Shown here: positions 1-5,991 of the stretch, in pieces
Layout: each line of letters starts with the position of its first letter
Position numbering within the stretch: position 1 is the stretch's first letter
Assembly: GCA_021817625.1 (NCBI GenBank)
Contig: JAKASY010000100.1
Coordinates: 1-6,940 of the forward strand
Direction: 5' to 3'
DNA from: Bacillota bacterium
Lineage (GTDB): Bacteria; Bacillota_E; JAJZYS01; JAILZS01
DNA length: 6,940 nt
Notes under the pieces: model-generated
Databases searched by the model: none
Told to the model about the DNA's origin: nothing
What the model saw: the letters and a program-made list of their open reading frames with translations, nothing else
Made by a program: the position numbers and the translations under genes

Positions 1-181
1 ATCTGCCGGGCCCCGGGGCTGCGCCGCCTGGGGCTTGGCCGCCAGGATTCGGCGCCAGCCGCGCCAGGCCCTGCGCTTTCCTCCGCCTTGGGACGGAGGG
101 CGCCAGAGCGAGGGACGAGGCGTACGCCCGGCGAAGTGGCCCCTGCCCGGCCCCGGCCGGAGCCGGCGGGCGAAGGAGGTC
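1..181. other. Upstream non-coding stretch, GC-rich, with small hairpins
   Basis: No recognisable gene. The peptidase frame stays open back to the window edge, with a possible TTG at 35. Its translation before 182 is Arg/Pro/Gly-rich and unlike an S9 peptidase N-terminus, so I treat this as leader or intergenic DNA. Visible structure: a palindrome GCCCCGGGGC at 10-19; an imperfect hairpin 61-76 followed by TTTCCT; and CCTCCG (80-85) pairing with CGGAGG (94-99) across an 8-base loop. The 61-80 structure could be a weak terminator for a gene left of the window, but the T-run is poor. No convincing promoter was found. Confidence 0.4.
173..180 (+). promoter_or_regulatory. Ribosome binding site for the S9 peptidase
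   Basis: AAGGAGGT is a full anti-Shine-Dalgarno match. It sits one base before the in-frame TTG at 182, closer than the usual 5-9 bases from the AGGAGG core. No ATG, GTG or TTG lies in frame at a better distance. The site therefore supports a start in this area without proving TTG 182. Confidence 0.5.
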
Positions 182-2002
182 TTGGCCACGAGCGCGCGCA
201 CGGTCCGCATCGCCCTGGACGACATCGCCCGCCTGCCCGCCTACTGGCAGGTCACGGCCGCACCGGACGGCCGCTCCCTCGCCTACTACAGCGAGCGCAC
301 GGGTCGCTTCGAGCTGTACGCGCTGGACCTCGAGACGCGAACGGAGCGGCGACACACGGATGGGGAGGCCCCCTCCGCCCTTCGCGCCGGCTTCTTCTTC
401 ACACCCGACGGCCGCTCCATCCTGTTCACCAAGGACCGTGGCGGCGACGAGAAGGCGAACCTGTTCCGCCTCGACCTGGACACGGACCGCGTGACGCAGC
501 TCAACGACGACCTGGGCTCGCAGGAGTATGCCGGGCCGGTGAGCCCGGACGGGCGCGAGGCGCTCATCCTATCGAACCGCACGCCGCCGATGAACCTCTT
601 CGCCCTCGACCTGCAGACCCTGGCCTGGCGGCCGCTCACGCACCTCGACACCGCGGTGTGGGCCCCGCGCTGGAGCCCCGACGGGTCCCTCGTCGCGTAC
701 TCGAGCGACACGTTCGCGAGCGGCGACGTGTGCCTAATGCAACGCGACGGTACGGGCGCTCGCCTGCTCTTTCGGGGCGGGGAGCACAGCCAGGACACGG
801 TGGCCGACTGGCACCCGGACGGGAGACTCATCGCCGTCACGTCGGACGCAGGCGGGATCGAGCGCATCGCCCTCGTCGACGTGGAGACGGGCAGCGCGCG
901 CTGGCTCGGCGATGGGGCAAGCGCGGAGTCGGCGCTGCGCTTCTCGCGCGACGGCCGGCTGCTCCTCGCCCTGCGCCACGAGGAGTCCACGGCCATGCCC
1001 GTCGTCTACACGCTCGCGAGCGGTGAGGCTCAGGCGCTCGACCTGCCGCCCGGGGTGGCGGCGAGCGCCGAGTTCGTCCTGGGCGGCCGGTGCGTGGCCG
1101 TCGCCCACCAGACCACCCACGAGCGCGTGTCGGTGCTCCTCTGCCACCTGGAGGACGGGCGGCGCGAGACCCTGCTCGCCGCGGAGTACGGCGCCGTGCC
1201 CAGGGAGAGCCTCGCGCGCGGACGGCACATCCGCTACGCGTCGACGGGCGGCGCGGAGGTGCCCGCCATCCTCTACGTGCCGACGGACATCCCGGCGGGA
1301 GAGCGCCGCCCTGCCCTGGTGCACGTCCACGGCGGCCCGACCGGCCAGTTCACGCGCGGCTTCGAGGCCTTCACGCAGTTCCTCCAGGGCCAGGGCTGCG
1401 TCGTGATCGAGCCCAACGTCCGGGGCTCGACGGGGTACGGCACGGCCTGGCGCGACGCATGCATCGGAGACTGGGGCGGCAAGGACCTCGAGGACGTCGA
1501 GGCGGCGGCGCGCTACCTGCGCAGCCTGCCCGAGGTTGACCCCGAGCGCGTAGGCATCCTCGGCACGAGCTACGGCGGCTACCTGTCGTACATGGCAGCG
1601 GCCAAGCTTCCCGGCGTCTTCCAGGTGGCGATCCCGATGTACGGCATCAGCGACATGCTGGCGCTCGAGGCGGAGACGAGCCCGTTTCTGCGCCACTACC
1701 TCCACCAGCAGATGGGCGACCCGGCCGAGCACGCCGACCTGTGGCGCGAGCGCAGCGCGGTCACCTACGCGAGCCAGGTGCGGGCGAAGATGCTCATCCT
1801 TCATGGCCTGAACGACCCGCGCTGCCCGCAGAGCCAGTCCCGCCACTTCCGCGAGGCCCTCATCGCGGCGGGCCGGCACGAGGGGCCGGACGGAGACTTC
1901 GAGTACCACGAGATCGCCGAGGGCCACGGCGCGGGTGGTAACCTCGACAGTCGGATCCGCGACTTCGGGCTCGTGGCGGACTTCCTGGCCCGCCGCCTCT
2001 AG
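182..2002 (+). CDS. S9 family serine peptidase (acylaminoacyl-peptidase / dipeptidyl aminopeptidase type)
   Basis: Predicted to be a cytoplasmic prolyl-oligopeptidase-family enzyme that removes residues or acylated residues from short peptides. From TTG 182 it has 606 residues, typical for S9C-like proteins, with no signal peptide or membrane segment. Residues about 20-340 form a TolB-like beta-propeller, marked by repeated xPDG/xRDG turns near 28, 75, 122, 166, 212 and 256. Residues about 370-606 are the alpha/beta hydrolase domain: the HGGP oxyanion-hole motif at 383-386, nucleophile Ser463 in GTSYGGY, Asp545 in HGLNDPR, and His582 in EGHG. All three catalytic residues are present. TTG 182 was chosen because it places the start about 20 residues before the first propeller strand, as in relatives, and follows a strong ribosome binding site, although the spacing is tight. 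The next gene, thyA, begins 60 bases downstream and may be co-transcribed, but has no functional link. Exact substrate preference cannot be read from the sequence. Confidence 0.93.
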   Translation: MATSARTVRIALDDIARLPAYWQVTAAPDGRSLAYYSERTGRFELYALDLETRTERRHTDGEAPSALRAGFFFTPDGRSILFTKDRGGDEKANLFRLDLDTDRVTQLNDDLGSQEYAGPVSPDGREALILSNRTPPMNLFALDLQTLAWRPLTHLDTAVWAPRWSPDGSLVAYSSDTFASGDVCLMQRDGTGARLLFRGGEHSQDTVADWHPDGRLIAVTSDAGGIERIALVDVETGSARWLGDGASAESALRFSRDGRLLLALRHEESTAMPVVYTLASGEAQALDLPPGVAASAEFVLGGRCVAVAHQTTHERVSVLLCHLEDGRRETLLAAEYGAVPRESLARGRHIRYASTGGAEVPAILYVPTDIPAGERRPALVHVHGGPTGQFTRGFEAFTQFLQGQGCVVIEPNVRGSTGYGTAWRDACIGDWGGKDLEDVEAAARYLRSLPEVDPERVGILGTSYGGYLSYMAAAKLPGVFQVAIPMYGISDMLALEAETSPFLRHYLHQQMGDPAEHADLWRERSAVTYASQVRAKMLILHGLNDPRCPQSQSRHFREALIAAGRHEGPDGDFEYHEIAEGHGAGGNLDSRIRDFGLVADFLARRL

Positions 2003-2010
2003 GTGCGACC

Positions 2011-2031
2011 CGCGGGCCGCCGCGGCCCGCG
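2011..2031 (+). repeat. Perfect GC hairpin between the peptidase gene and thyA
   Basis: CGCGGGCC (2011-2018) and GGCCCGCG (2024-2031) are exact reverse complements with a 5-base loop, beginning 8 bases after the peptidase stop. No T-run follows, so it is not a classical intrinsic terminator. It may protect the 3' end of the peptidase message, attenuate read-through, or structure the thyA leader. Its presence also argues that thyA coding begins downstream of it. Confidence 0.6.
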
Positions 2032-2050
2032 CCGCTGTGAGCTTGGGATG

Positions 2051-2056
2051 GGAGGG
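2051..2056 (+). promoter_or_regulatory. Ribosome binding site that decides the thyA start
   Basis: GGAGGG ends 6 bases before the GTG at 2063, an ideal spacing. It overlaps the codons just after an alternative ATG at 2048, which itself lacks a comparable upstream site. The site favours GTG 2063. Confidence 0.7.
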
Positions 2057-2062
2057 AGCCGG

Positions 2063-2944
2063 GTGGAGCAGTACCTCGAGATGCTCGACCACATCCTCAC
2101 GCACGGCGACCGCATGGACGACCGCACGGGCGTGGGCACGCTCTCCGTGTTCGGCTACCAGGCGCGCTATCCGCTCGACCGGGGCTTTCCGCTCGTCACG
2201 ACCAAGAAGGTGGCGTTCGGGCTCGTCGTGTCCGAGCTCCTGTGGTTCATCCGGGGCGAGACGAGCATCCGACCGCTTCTCGCGCAGGGCAACCACATCT
2301 GGGACGACTGGCCGTACGCCGCCTACAAGGCGAGCCACGACTACGCCGGCGAGAGCATGCGCGAGTTCGCCGCTCGCGTCCTCGAGGACGAGGCCTTCGC
2401 CGCCCGGTGGGGCGACCTCGGGCCAGTGTACGGGCGGCAGTGGCGCAGCTGGCAGTGCCCTGACGGGCACGCCATCGACCAGCTCGCGCAGGTGGTCGAG
2501 CAGATCCGGCGCACGCCGGCGTCGCGGCGCATGCTGGTCGTGGCCTACAACCCGGCCGACGTGGAGCGGATGGCCCTGCCCCCCTGCCACTCCCTCTTCC
2601 AGTTCCACGTCGCGAACGGCCGCCTCAGCTGCCAGCTCTACCAGCGCTCGATGGACGCCTTCCTGGGCGGGCCGTTCAACATCGCGAGCTACAGCCTGCT
2701 GACCCTGATGATTGCCCAGACCACGGGCCTTCGGCCGGGCGAGTTCATCCACACGATCGGCGACGCCCACATCTACCTGAACCACATCGAGCAGGTGAGG
2801 ACCCAGCTCGGGCGCGCGCCGTACCCCCTGCCGTCGGTGGCGCTCAGCCCGGACGTGCGCGACCTGTTCGCCTTCACCCGGGCCGACGTCGAGCTGTGCG
2901 ACTACCGCTGCCACCCGGCGATCCGCGCGGAGGTGGCCGTCTAG
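2063..2944 (+). CDS. thyA: Thymidylate synthase (ThyA, folate-dependent)
   Basis: Converts dUMP to dTMP with 5,10-methylenetetrahydrofolate, yielding dihydrofolate; a cytosolic homodimer in the family. From GTG 2063 the protein has 293 residues and opens with xEQYLEML, matching the family start (E. coli MKQYLEL). Key residues are all visible: Arg21 in DRTGVGT, Glu58, Trp80 in HIWDDW, Arg155-Arg156 in ASRR (phosphate of the partner subunit), nucleophile Cys175 in PPCH, Arg195/Ser196/Asp198 in QRSxD, Asn206 in PFNIASY, and His236/Tyr238 in GDAHIY. Residues about 84-116 are an insertion between WDDW and GDLGPVYG. It is absent from E. coli-type enzymes and resembles, but is shorter than, the Lactobacillus casei insertion. 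The C-terminus reads [13 protein letters not shown] where YDPHPAIKAPVAV-like is usual. No dihydrofolate reductase gene follows, although folA often accompanies thyA. The frame is also open from a GTG at 2003 and an ATG at 2048, but the ribosome binding site and family alignment favour 2063. Confidence 0.97.
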   Translation: MEQYLEMLDHILTHGDRMDDRTGVGTLSVFGYQARYPLDRGFPLVTTKKVAFGLVVSELLWFIRGETSIRPLLAQGNHIWDDWPYAAYKASHDYAGESMREFAARVLEDEAFAARWGDLGPVYGRQWRSWQCPDGHAIDQLAQVVEQIRRTPASRRMLVVAYNPADVERMALPPCHSLFQFHVANGRLSCQLYQRSMDAFLGGPFNIASYSLLTLMIAQTTGLRPGEFIHTIGDAHIYLNHIEQVRTQLGRAPYPLPSVALSPDVRDLFAFTRADVELCDYRCHPAIRAEVAV

Positions 2945-3170
2945 GGGCCCGAATCGGCAGTGGCGCTGCGATGGGCGCCTCCCGGCTGGGGCGCCGGTCT
3001 GGCTTCGCCGTTGCGTGCGACCCGTGGTGCCGGCTCGGGGGCAGCCTGGGCCTAAGGCCGTCGCCATGGCCACTTCTTCGCCCTCGTCCGGACGCCGCGC
3101 GCCGGAACGATGGCTGGTTGGCCGCCCGCGAGGGACTCGTCACGGTGTGAGCGGTGGCACGCGCGGGCGC

Positions 3171-3193
3171 GGCCCCTTGACCGCACAGGGGCC
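3171..3193 (+). repeat. Inverted repeat enclosing a TTGACC -35-like hexamer
   Basis: GGCCCCT (3171-3177) and AGGGGCC (3187-3193) are exact reverse complements around a 9-base loop. TTGACC at 3177-3182 overlaps the left arm and loop and is the best -35-like hexamer in the gap. CAGGAT at 3200-3205 lies 17 bases after it but matches the -10 consensus at only 3 of 6 positions. It could be an operator over a promoter, or simply a GC hairpin. Confidence 0.3.
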
Positions 3194-3265
3194 CCGTTCC
3201 AGGATGGCCATGTAAGCTCGCGTTGCGAGTGCACCAGCCCAGGTGCCTACCGTTTGGCCTGCGGC

Positions 3266-3304
3266 GGCAGCCAGGCGACTGACTAGGGTCAGTCTCTGGC
3301 TGCC
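3266..3304 (+). terminator. Long hairpin followed by a T-rich tract, just before the methyltransferase gene
   Basis: GGCAGCCAG (3266-3274) pairs with CTGGCTGCC (3296-3304), and GACTGAC (3277-3283) with GTCAGTC (3288-3294), around the loop TAGG. This gives 16 base pairs with only a 2-base/1-base internal bulge. TTTCTC and then AATTT follow (3305-3315). In the plus direction this is a good intrinsic-terminator shape with an imperfect T-run. It could end a transcript from thyA. Because the methyltransferase start lies only 10-28 bases beyond it, it could also act as an attenuator or leader structure for that gene. Confidence 0.5.
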
Positions 3305-3313
3305 TTTCTCAAT

Positions 3314-4363
3314 TTGTCGGATGTTCTGGGGGTGGCTGCGCTGGCAGGCTACGAGCACATCGCCGAACGCTTCTGGAATGTCGCGTCCAAGGGTGAGGAG
3401 GAGGCGAAACGCGAGATCCTGTTCATGGACGACATCGTCCAGAAGGCCCACATCGACCGGGAGATCGACAGCCTACTGGACGGCGTGGGCACGGTCCTCG
3501 ACGCTGGCGCCGGCGCGGGGCGCTTCAGCATCCCGCTTGCCGTCCGGGGCCTTGCCGTAACCCACCTGGACCTGTCCCAGCCCATGCTCGCCAAGGCCCG
3601 CGAGCACGCTCGGCAGGCGGGCGTCGAGCACGCGATCTCGTTCGTGCACGGCCGGCTGGGCGACCTAGTCCAGTACCCTGACGGCGCGTTCGACCTGGTG
3701 CTGTCGGTCGATGCGCCGGTCTCCTACACGTATCCCGCGCAGGCCGACGTGCTAGCCCAGCTCGTCCGGCTTGCACGAAAGGCGGTGCTCGTGAGCGTCG
3801 TGAGCCGGCCAGGAAGCCTGCCGCTCGTCCTTCACCCGGCCCAGAAGGAGGCCTTTCTGGTCGACCCCGACTGCGCGGACCCGATCATGCGCTGGTATCC
3901 TCGCCTCACGCCCGAGCTTGCTGAGACGTGGCTGCCGGACTTCGCCGCCTTCGATCGCCTGTGGCAGACGGGCCTGGGCGAGGAGCCGGCGCGCGTTCAG
4001 GCCGCCTTCGATCGAGGCGAGTCGCCGTGGCCGGTAACCTACGCCTTTTGGCCCCACGAGCTGCGCGCCATCCTCGAAGACGCCGGCCTAGAGGACGTGC
4101 GCCTGGCCGGCCCCGGCGCCCTGGCGCGCACCCTTCCGCAACCCATCCTGCGCCGACTGCTCTTCACGCCGGCTCTACGCGCGCCGTTCCTCGAGCGCTG
4201 CTACGCGTTCGATCGCACGGAGTCGGTAGTCGGCATGGGCAAGGACACCCTGGTCGCGTCCGGGCGCAAGCGGGGGCAATCTCTGCCGGAGGGGAGCGCG
4301 CCGGCGCGGGGGGAGGATCGCGCCGGCTGGCATGGCCGCCAGGCGTGCGGCCGTCGCCGATGA
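3314..4363 (+). CDS. Class I SAM-dependent methyltransferase, substrate unknown
   Basis: Soluble Rossmann-fold methyltransferase (Methyltransf_11/25 type) predicted to transfer a methyl group from S-adenosylmethionine; the substrate cannot be inferred. Counted from TTG 3314 it has 349 residues. Motif I is VLDAGAGAGRF at 61-71 (SAM-binding glycine loop), the acidic residue ending strand 2 is Asp86 in HLDLS, and the motif IV region is FDLVLSVDAPVSY at 126-138. Residues 14-50 (HIAERFW to AHIDRE) form a helical N-terminal cap. The C-terminal part (about 180-310), rich in Trp, Pro and Arg, is probably a substrate-binding lid. The start is uncertain: an in-frame TAG at 3284 limits it, and TTG 3314 and GTG 3332 are candidates, neither with a good ribosome binding site. 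The last ~29 residues (after ASGRKR near 320) are low-complexity and contain a perfect hairpin in the DNA, so they look like a read-through extension. It converges on the acetyltransferase gene across a 40-base gap. Confidence 0.88.
   Translation: MSDVLGVAALAGYEHIAERFWNVASKGEEEAKREILFMDDIVQKAHIDREIDSLLDGVGTVLDAGAGAGRFSIPLAVRGLAVTHLDLSQPMLAKAREHARQAGVEHAISFVHGRLGDLVQYPDGAFDLVLSVDAPVSYTYPAQADVLAQLVRLARKAVLVSVVSRPGSLPLVLHPAQKEAFLVDPDCADPIMRWYPRLTPELAETWLPDFAAFDRLWQTGLGEEPARVQAAFDRGESPWPVTYAFWPHELRAILEDAGLEDVRLAGPGALARTLPQPILRRLLFTPALRAPFLERCYAFDRTESVVGMGKDTLVASGRKRGQSLPEGSAPARGEDRAGWHGRQACGRRR
4300..4327. repeat. Perfect 9-bp hairpin in the tail of the methyltransferase gene
   Basis: GCCGGCGCG (4300-4308) and CGCGCCGGC (4319-4327) are exact reverse complements with a 10-base loop. 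The structure lies within the last codons of the plus-strand methyltransferase and about 77 bases beyond the minus-strand acetyltransferase stop. In this convergent arrangement it could help end transcription from either side. Neither side has a T-run. Confidence 0.5.
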
Positions 4364-4403
4364 CCGCTACGGGCTTGACGCGCGGCGGGACGGCCTTCCC
4401 GGC

Positions 4404-4895
4404 CTAGGTGGGCGCGCCCTCGCCCCGGCTCCCGGCCGGGTCGAGCGCCTTGGCCAGCAGGATCTTGGTCTCCCCGTGGGCGTCCGTGTAGGTGCCGATG
4501 ACGGCGAAGCCGTGGCGGATGTCGAGCACGAGCATGTCGGGCCAGCGGTTCGTGGTGTTCGTGGTTACGTAGCGGTAGCCATGTGCCCGACACCACGCGT
4601 GCTGCGCCCGCATGAGCGCGGAGGCCACGCCCTGGCGGCGCAGGGCGGGCGCTACAGCGCCGAGCCAGCTGTGAAAGCGTTCGGGCGCCTCCTCAAAGCC
4701 GACCTTGTAGCCGGCGAGGTCCGGGCCCAGCCAGGCGAGCTGGAAGAGAAAGCGCGGCCGGGCCAGGAGGCGGTCGCGCACGGCCGCCGCGGGCGTCTCC
4801 GGAAACACGCTCTTATGCAGGGCGGCGAACGCCGTCATCGCCTGTGGGGCGGGAAAGGCGCTGTCGTGCTCATCAAGTCGAAGCTCCACGCGCAT
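4404..4895 (-). CDS. GNAT family N-acetyltransferase
   Basis: Predicted acetyl-CoA-dependent N-acetyltransferase of 163 residues, a normal single-domain GNAT length; the acceptor is unknown. The acetyl-CoA pyrophosphate loop is visible as RRQGVA at 86-91, preceded by strand 4 (WLGAVAP, 77-83) and followed by the helix ASALMRAQHAW. Residues 108-134 (YRYVTTNTTNRW, then MLVLDIRHGFAVIGTY) match the C-terminal strand-helix-strand of a GNAT subgroup with a conserved Asn/Trp and NGF/HGF-like turn. The start at 4895 is chosen because AGGAGG lies 4 bases upstream. The open frame reaches back to 5093, but that extension is low-complexity and would overlap the divergent DapA-family gene. The protein ends in a short Gly/Ala/Arg tail. 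It diverges from the DapA-family gene across a 139-base spacer and converges on the methyltransferase. No neighbour indicates its substrate. Confidence 0.88.
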   Translation of the reverse strand: MRVELRLDEHDSAFPAPQAMTAFAALHKSVFPETPAAAVRDRLLARPRFLFQLAWLGPDLAGYKVGFEEAPERFHSWLGAVAPALRRQGVASALMRAQHAWCRAHGYRYVTTNTTNRWPDMLVLDIRHGFAVIGTYTDAHGETKILLAKALDPAGSRGEGAPT

Positions 4896-4899
4896 GATC

Positions 4900-4905
4900 C
4901 CTCCT
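4900..4905 (-). promoter_or_regulatory. Ribosome binding site deciding the acetyltransferase start
   Basis: AGGAGG on the minus strand, 4 bases before the ATG whose first base is 4895. It supports this internal ATG over the longer open frame reaching 5093. Confidence 0.7.
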
Positions 4906-5021
4906 GGGGCGGGGCTCCCCTTGCGTCCGGAGTTGGCCCGCGGCCGGCCCAAGTCCTCCCCTGGGTCGGAGCGCGATCGCTGGCAGGGGGGACGGGGGGC
5001 GAGGGCGAAGGCCCGCGTCAC

Positions 5022-5027
5022 GGAGGT
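5022..5027 (+). promoter_or_regulatory. Ribosome binding site deciding the DapA-family start
   Basis: GGAGGT ends 7 bases before the ATG at 5035. It favours this ATG over the longer open frame beginning at 4894, whose extra translation is low-complexity and overlaps the divergent gene's leader. Confidence 0.75.
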
Positions 5028-5034
5028 GCTGCCT

Positions 5035-5979
5035 ATGTCGACGCTGGCGCGCTCGTCGGCGCCCTTGAGGGGCTCGATCACGCCCCTCGTCACGCCGTTC
5101 CGGGACGGCCGCGTGGACGAGGCCGCCCTGCGGGACCTGGTCGAGTTTCAGATCGCCGAGGGGAGCCACGGCGTGAGCGTCACCGGCACCACGGGCGAGC
5201 CCTCGGCTCTGTCCATGGCCGAGCGCGAGCTGGTGATCGCGGTCGCCGCGGACGCCGTGGCCGGGCGCGTGCCGTTTCTCGCCGGCACGGGCTCGAACAA
5301 CCTCGAGGACACCATCCACCTCACGCGCCACGCGGAGCGCGCCGGGGCGAGCGCTGTCCTGGTCATTGTGCCGTACTACATCCGTCCCACCCAGGCGGGC
5401 ATGTACGGCTTCTTTCGCGCCGTGGCGGACGTCACGAGCCTGCCGGTGGTGCTCTACAACATCCCCGGCCGCACCGCCCAGAACCTCGAGCCGGAGACGA
5501 TGGCCCGCCTGCGCCGCGACGCGCCGAACATCGTAGGCGTCAAGGAGGCCAACGTGAACCTTGAGCAGGTGAGCCGCGACCTCGCGCTCTGCGGGCGCGA
5601 CTTCCTGGTCTTCTCGGGCATCGAGGCCCTGTGCTTCCCGATGCTCGCCCTGGGCGGCAGCGGCCACGTGAGCGCCACCGCGAACGTGGCGCCGCGCCAG
5701 GTGGCCGAGCTGTATGACCTGTGCGCGGCCGGGCGGTGGGATCAGGCGCGCGACCTCCACTACCGCCTTCTGCCGCTGAACGAGGCCCTGTTCTGGGAGA
5801 CGAACCCGGTGCCGGTGAAGACGGCGCTCGGCATGATGGGAAAGATCGTGCCCGACGTGCGCCTGCCCCTCGCGCCGCTCGCCGAGGGAACGCGCGAGCG
5901 CCTGCGCGCCGTCCTGGCGAGCTACGGCCTGGTGAGCGGCGCGGCGGCGGACGCCGCGGGGGGGCTAGGATTGACGTAA
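5035..5979 (+). CDS. DapA/N-acetylneuraminate lyase family Schiff-base aldolase or synthase
   Basis: A TIM-barrel class I aldolase of the dihydrodipicolinate synthase family, 314 residues, which forms a Schiff base with pyruvate or a 2-oxo acid. Visible signatures: strand 1 ITPLVTPF (15-22), pyruvate-carboxylate loop TGTTGEPSAL (50-59), Tyr115 of VPYYIRPTQ (E. coli DapA YYNRP), Arg146 in NIPGRT, Schiff-base Lys170 in GVKEAN, and SGIEAL (194-199). Residues 212-218 (VSATANV) and NPVPVK (257-262) also match. True lysine-pathway DapA usually has SGDD and YYNRP; here these are SGIE and YYIRP. With the HpaG-like gene 12 bases downstream, this favours a catabolic paralogue (2-oxo-acid aldolase/hydratase) over lysine biosynthesis. 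That is an inference; genuine 4-hydroxy-tetrahydrodipicolinate synthase activity is not excluded. Residues 301-314 form an Ala/Gly-rich tail. Start set by the GGAGGT at 5022. Confidence 0.9.
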   Translation: MSTLARSSAPLRGSITPLVTPFRDGRVDEAALRDLVEFQIAEGSHGVSVTGTTGEPSALSMAERELVIAVAADAVAGRVPFLAGTGSNNLEDTIHLTRHAERAGASAVLVIVPYYIRPTQAGMYGFFRAVADVTSLPVVLYNIPGRTAQNLEPETMARLRRDAPNIVGVKEANVNLEQVSRDLALCGRDFLVFSGIEALCFPMLALGGSGHVSATANVAPRQVAELYDLCAAGRWDQARDLHYRLLPLNEALFWETNPVPVKTALGMMGKIVPDVRLPLAPLAEGTRERLRAVLASYGLVSGAAADAAGGLGLT

Positions 5980-5991
5980 AGGGGGCCGACG

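Larger units (their letters stand above)
2945..3313. other. Long intergenic region without a recognisable gene
   Basis: About 370 bases between thyA and the methyltransferase. The short open frames on both strands look like low-complexity Arg/Pro/Gly translations, and I recognise no protein or RNA family. It holds two inverted repeats (3171-3193 and 3266-3304). A possible weak promoter is TTGACC (3177-3182) with CAGGAT 17 bases on (3200-3205). Base composition falls towards the right end (about 57% G+C at 3301-3360). This is the likeliest place for the end of the thyA transcript and the start of the methyltransferase transcript. Confidence 0.6.
4896..5034. promoter_or_regulatory. Divergent intergenic region between the acetyltransferase and DapA-family genes
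   Basis: This 139-base spacer must hold the start signals for both divergent genes. It contains the minus-strand AGGAGG (4900-4905) and the plus-strand GGAGGT (5022-5027), plus a single GCGATCGC palindrome at 4973-4980. I could not identify convincing -35/-10 pairs on either strand, which is common in such GC-rich DNA. Confidence 0.45.

Noticed and set aside
100..136. Possible T-box or other riboswitch-like leader before the peptidase
   Set aside because: No T-box consensus, no conserved riboswitch core and no matching downstream gene function.
734..3073. Very long minus-strand open frame opposite the peptidase and thyA genes
   Set aside because: An antisense shadow of two strongly supported genes in GC-rich DNA; its translation is low-complexity Arg/Ala/Val/His and matches no family.
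3187..3380. Minus-strand reading frame with a stretch (NIRQIEKGSQ, then SRLAAAAGQ) reminiscent of an XRE-type helix-turn-helix
   Set aside because: The resembling part is encoded largely by the 3266-3304 inverted repeat, the preceding helices are missing, and the frame runs antisense into the well-supported methyltransferase N-terminus. Chance or, at most, a very degraded remnant.
4386..4404. Small hairpin in the 40-base convergent gap (CGGGA/TCCCG or GGCC/GGCC)
   Set aside because: Only 4-5 base pairs with competing pairings and no T-run on either strand, so too weak to call a terminator.
4973..4980. GCGATCGC octamer resembling the cyanobacterial HIP1 repeat
   Set aside because: A single copy in a 70% GC window is expected by chance and does not indicate a cyanobacterium.
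4873..5760. Long minus-strand open frame opposite the DapA-family gene
   Set aside because: Composition-driven shadow lacking any recognisable domain and overlapping a gene with clear catalytic motifs.
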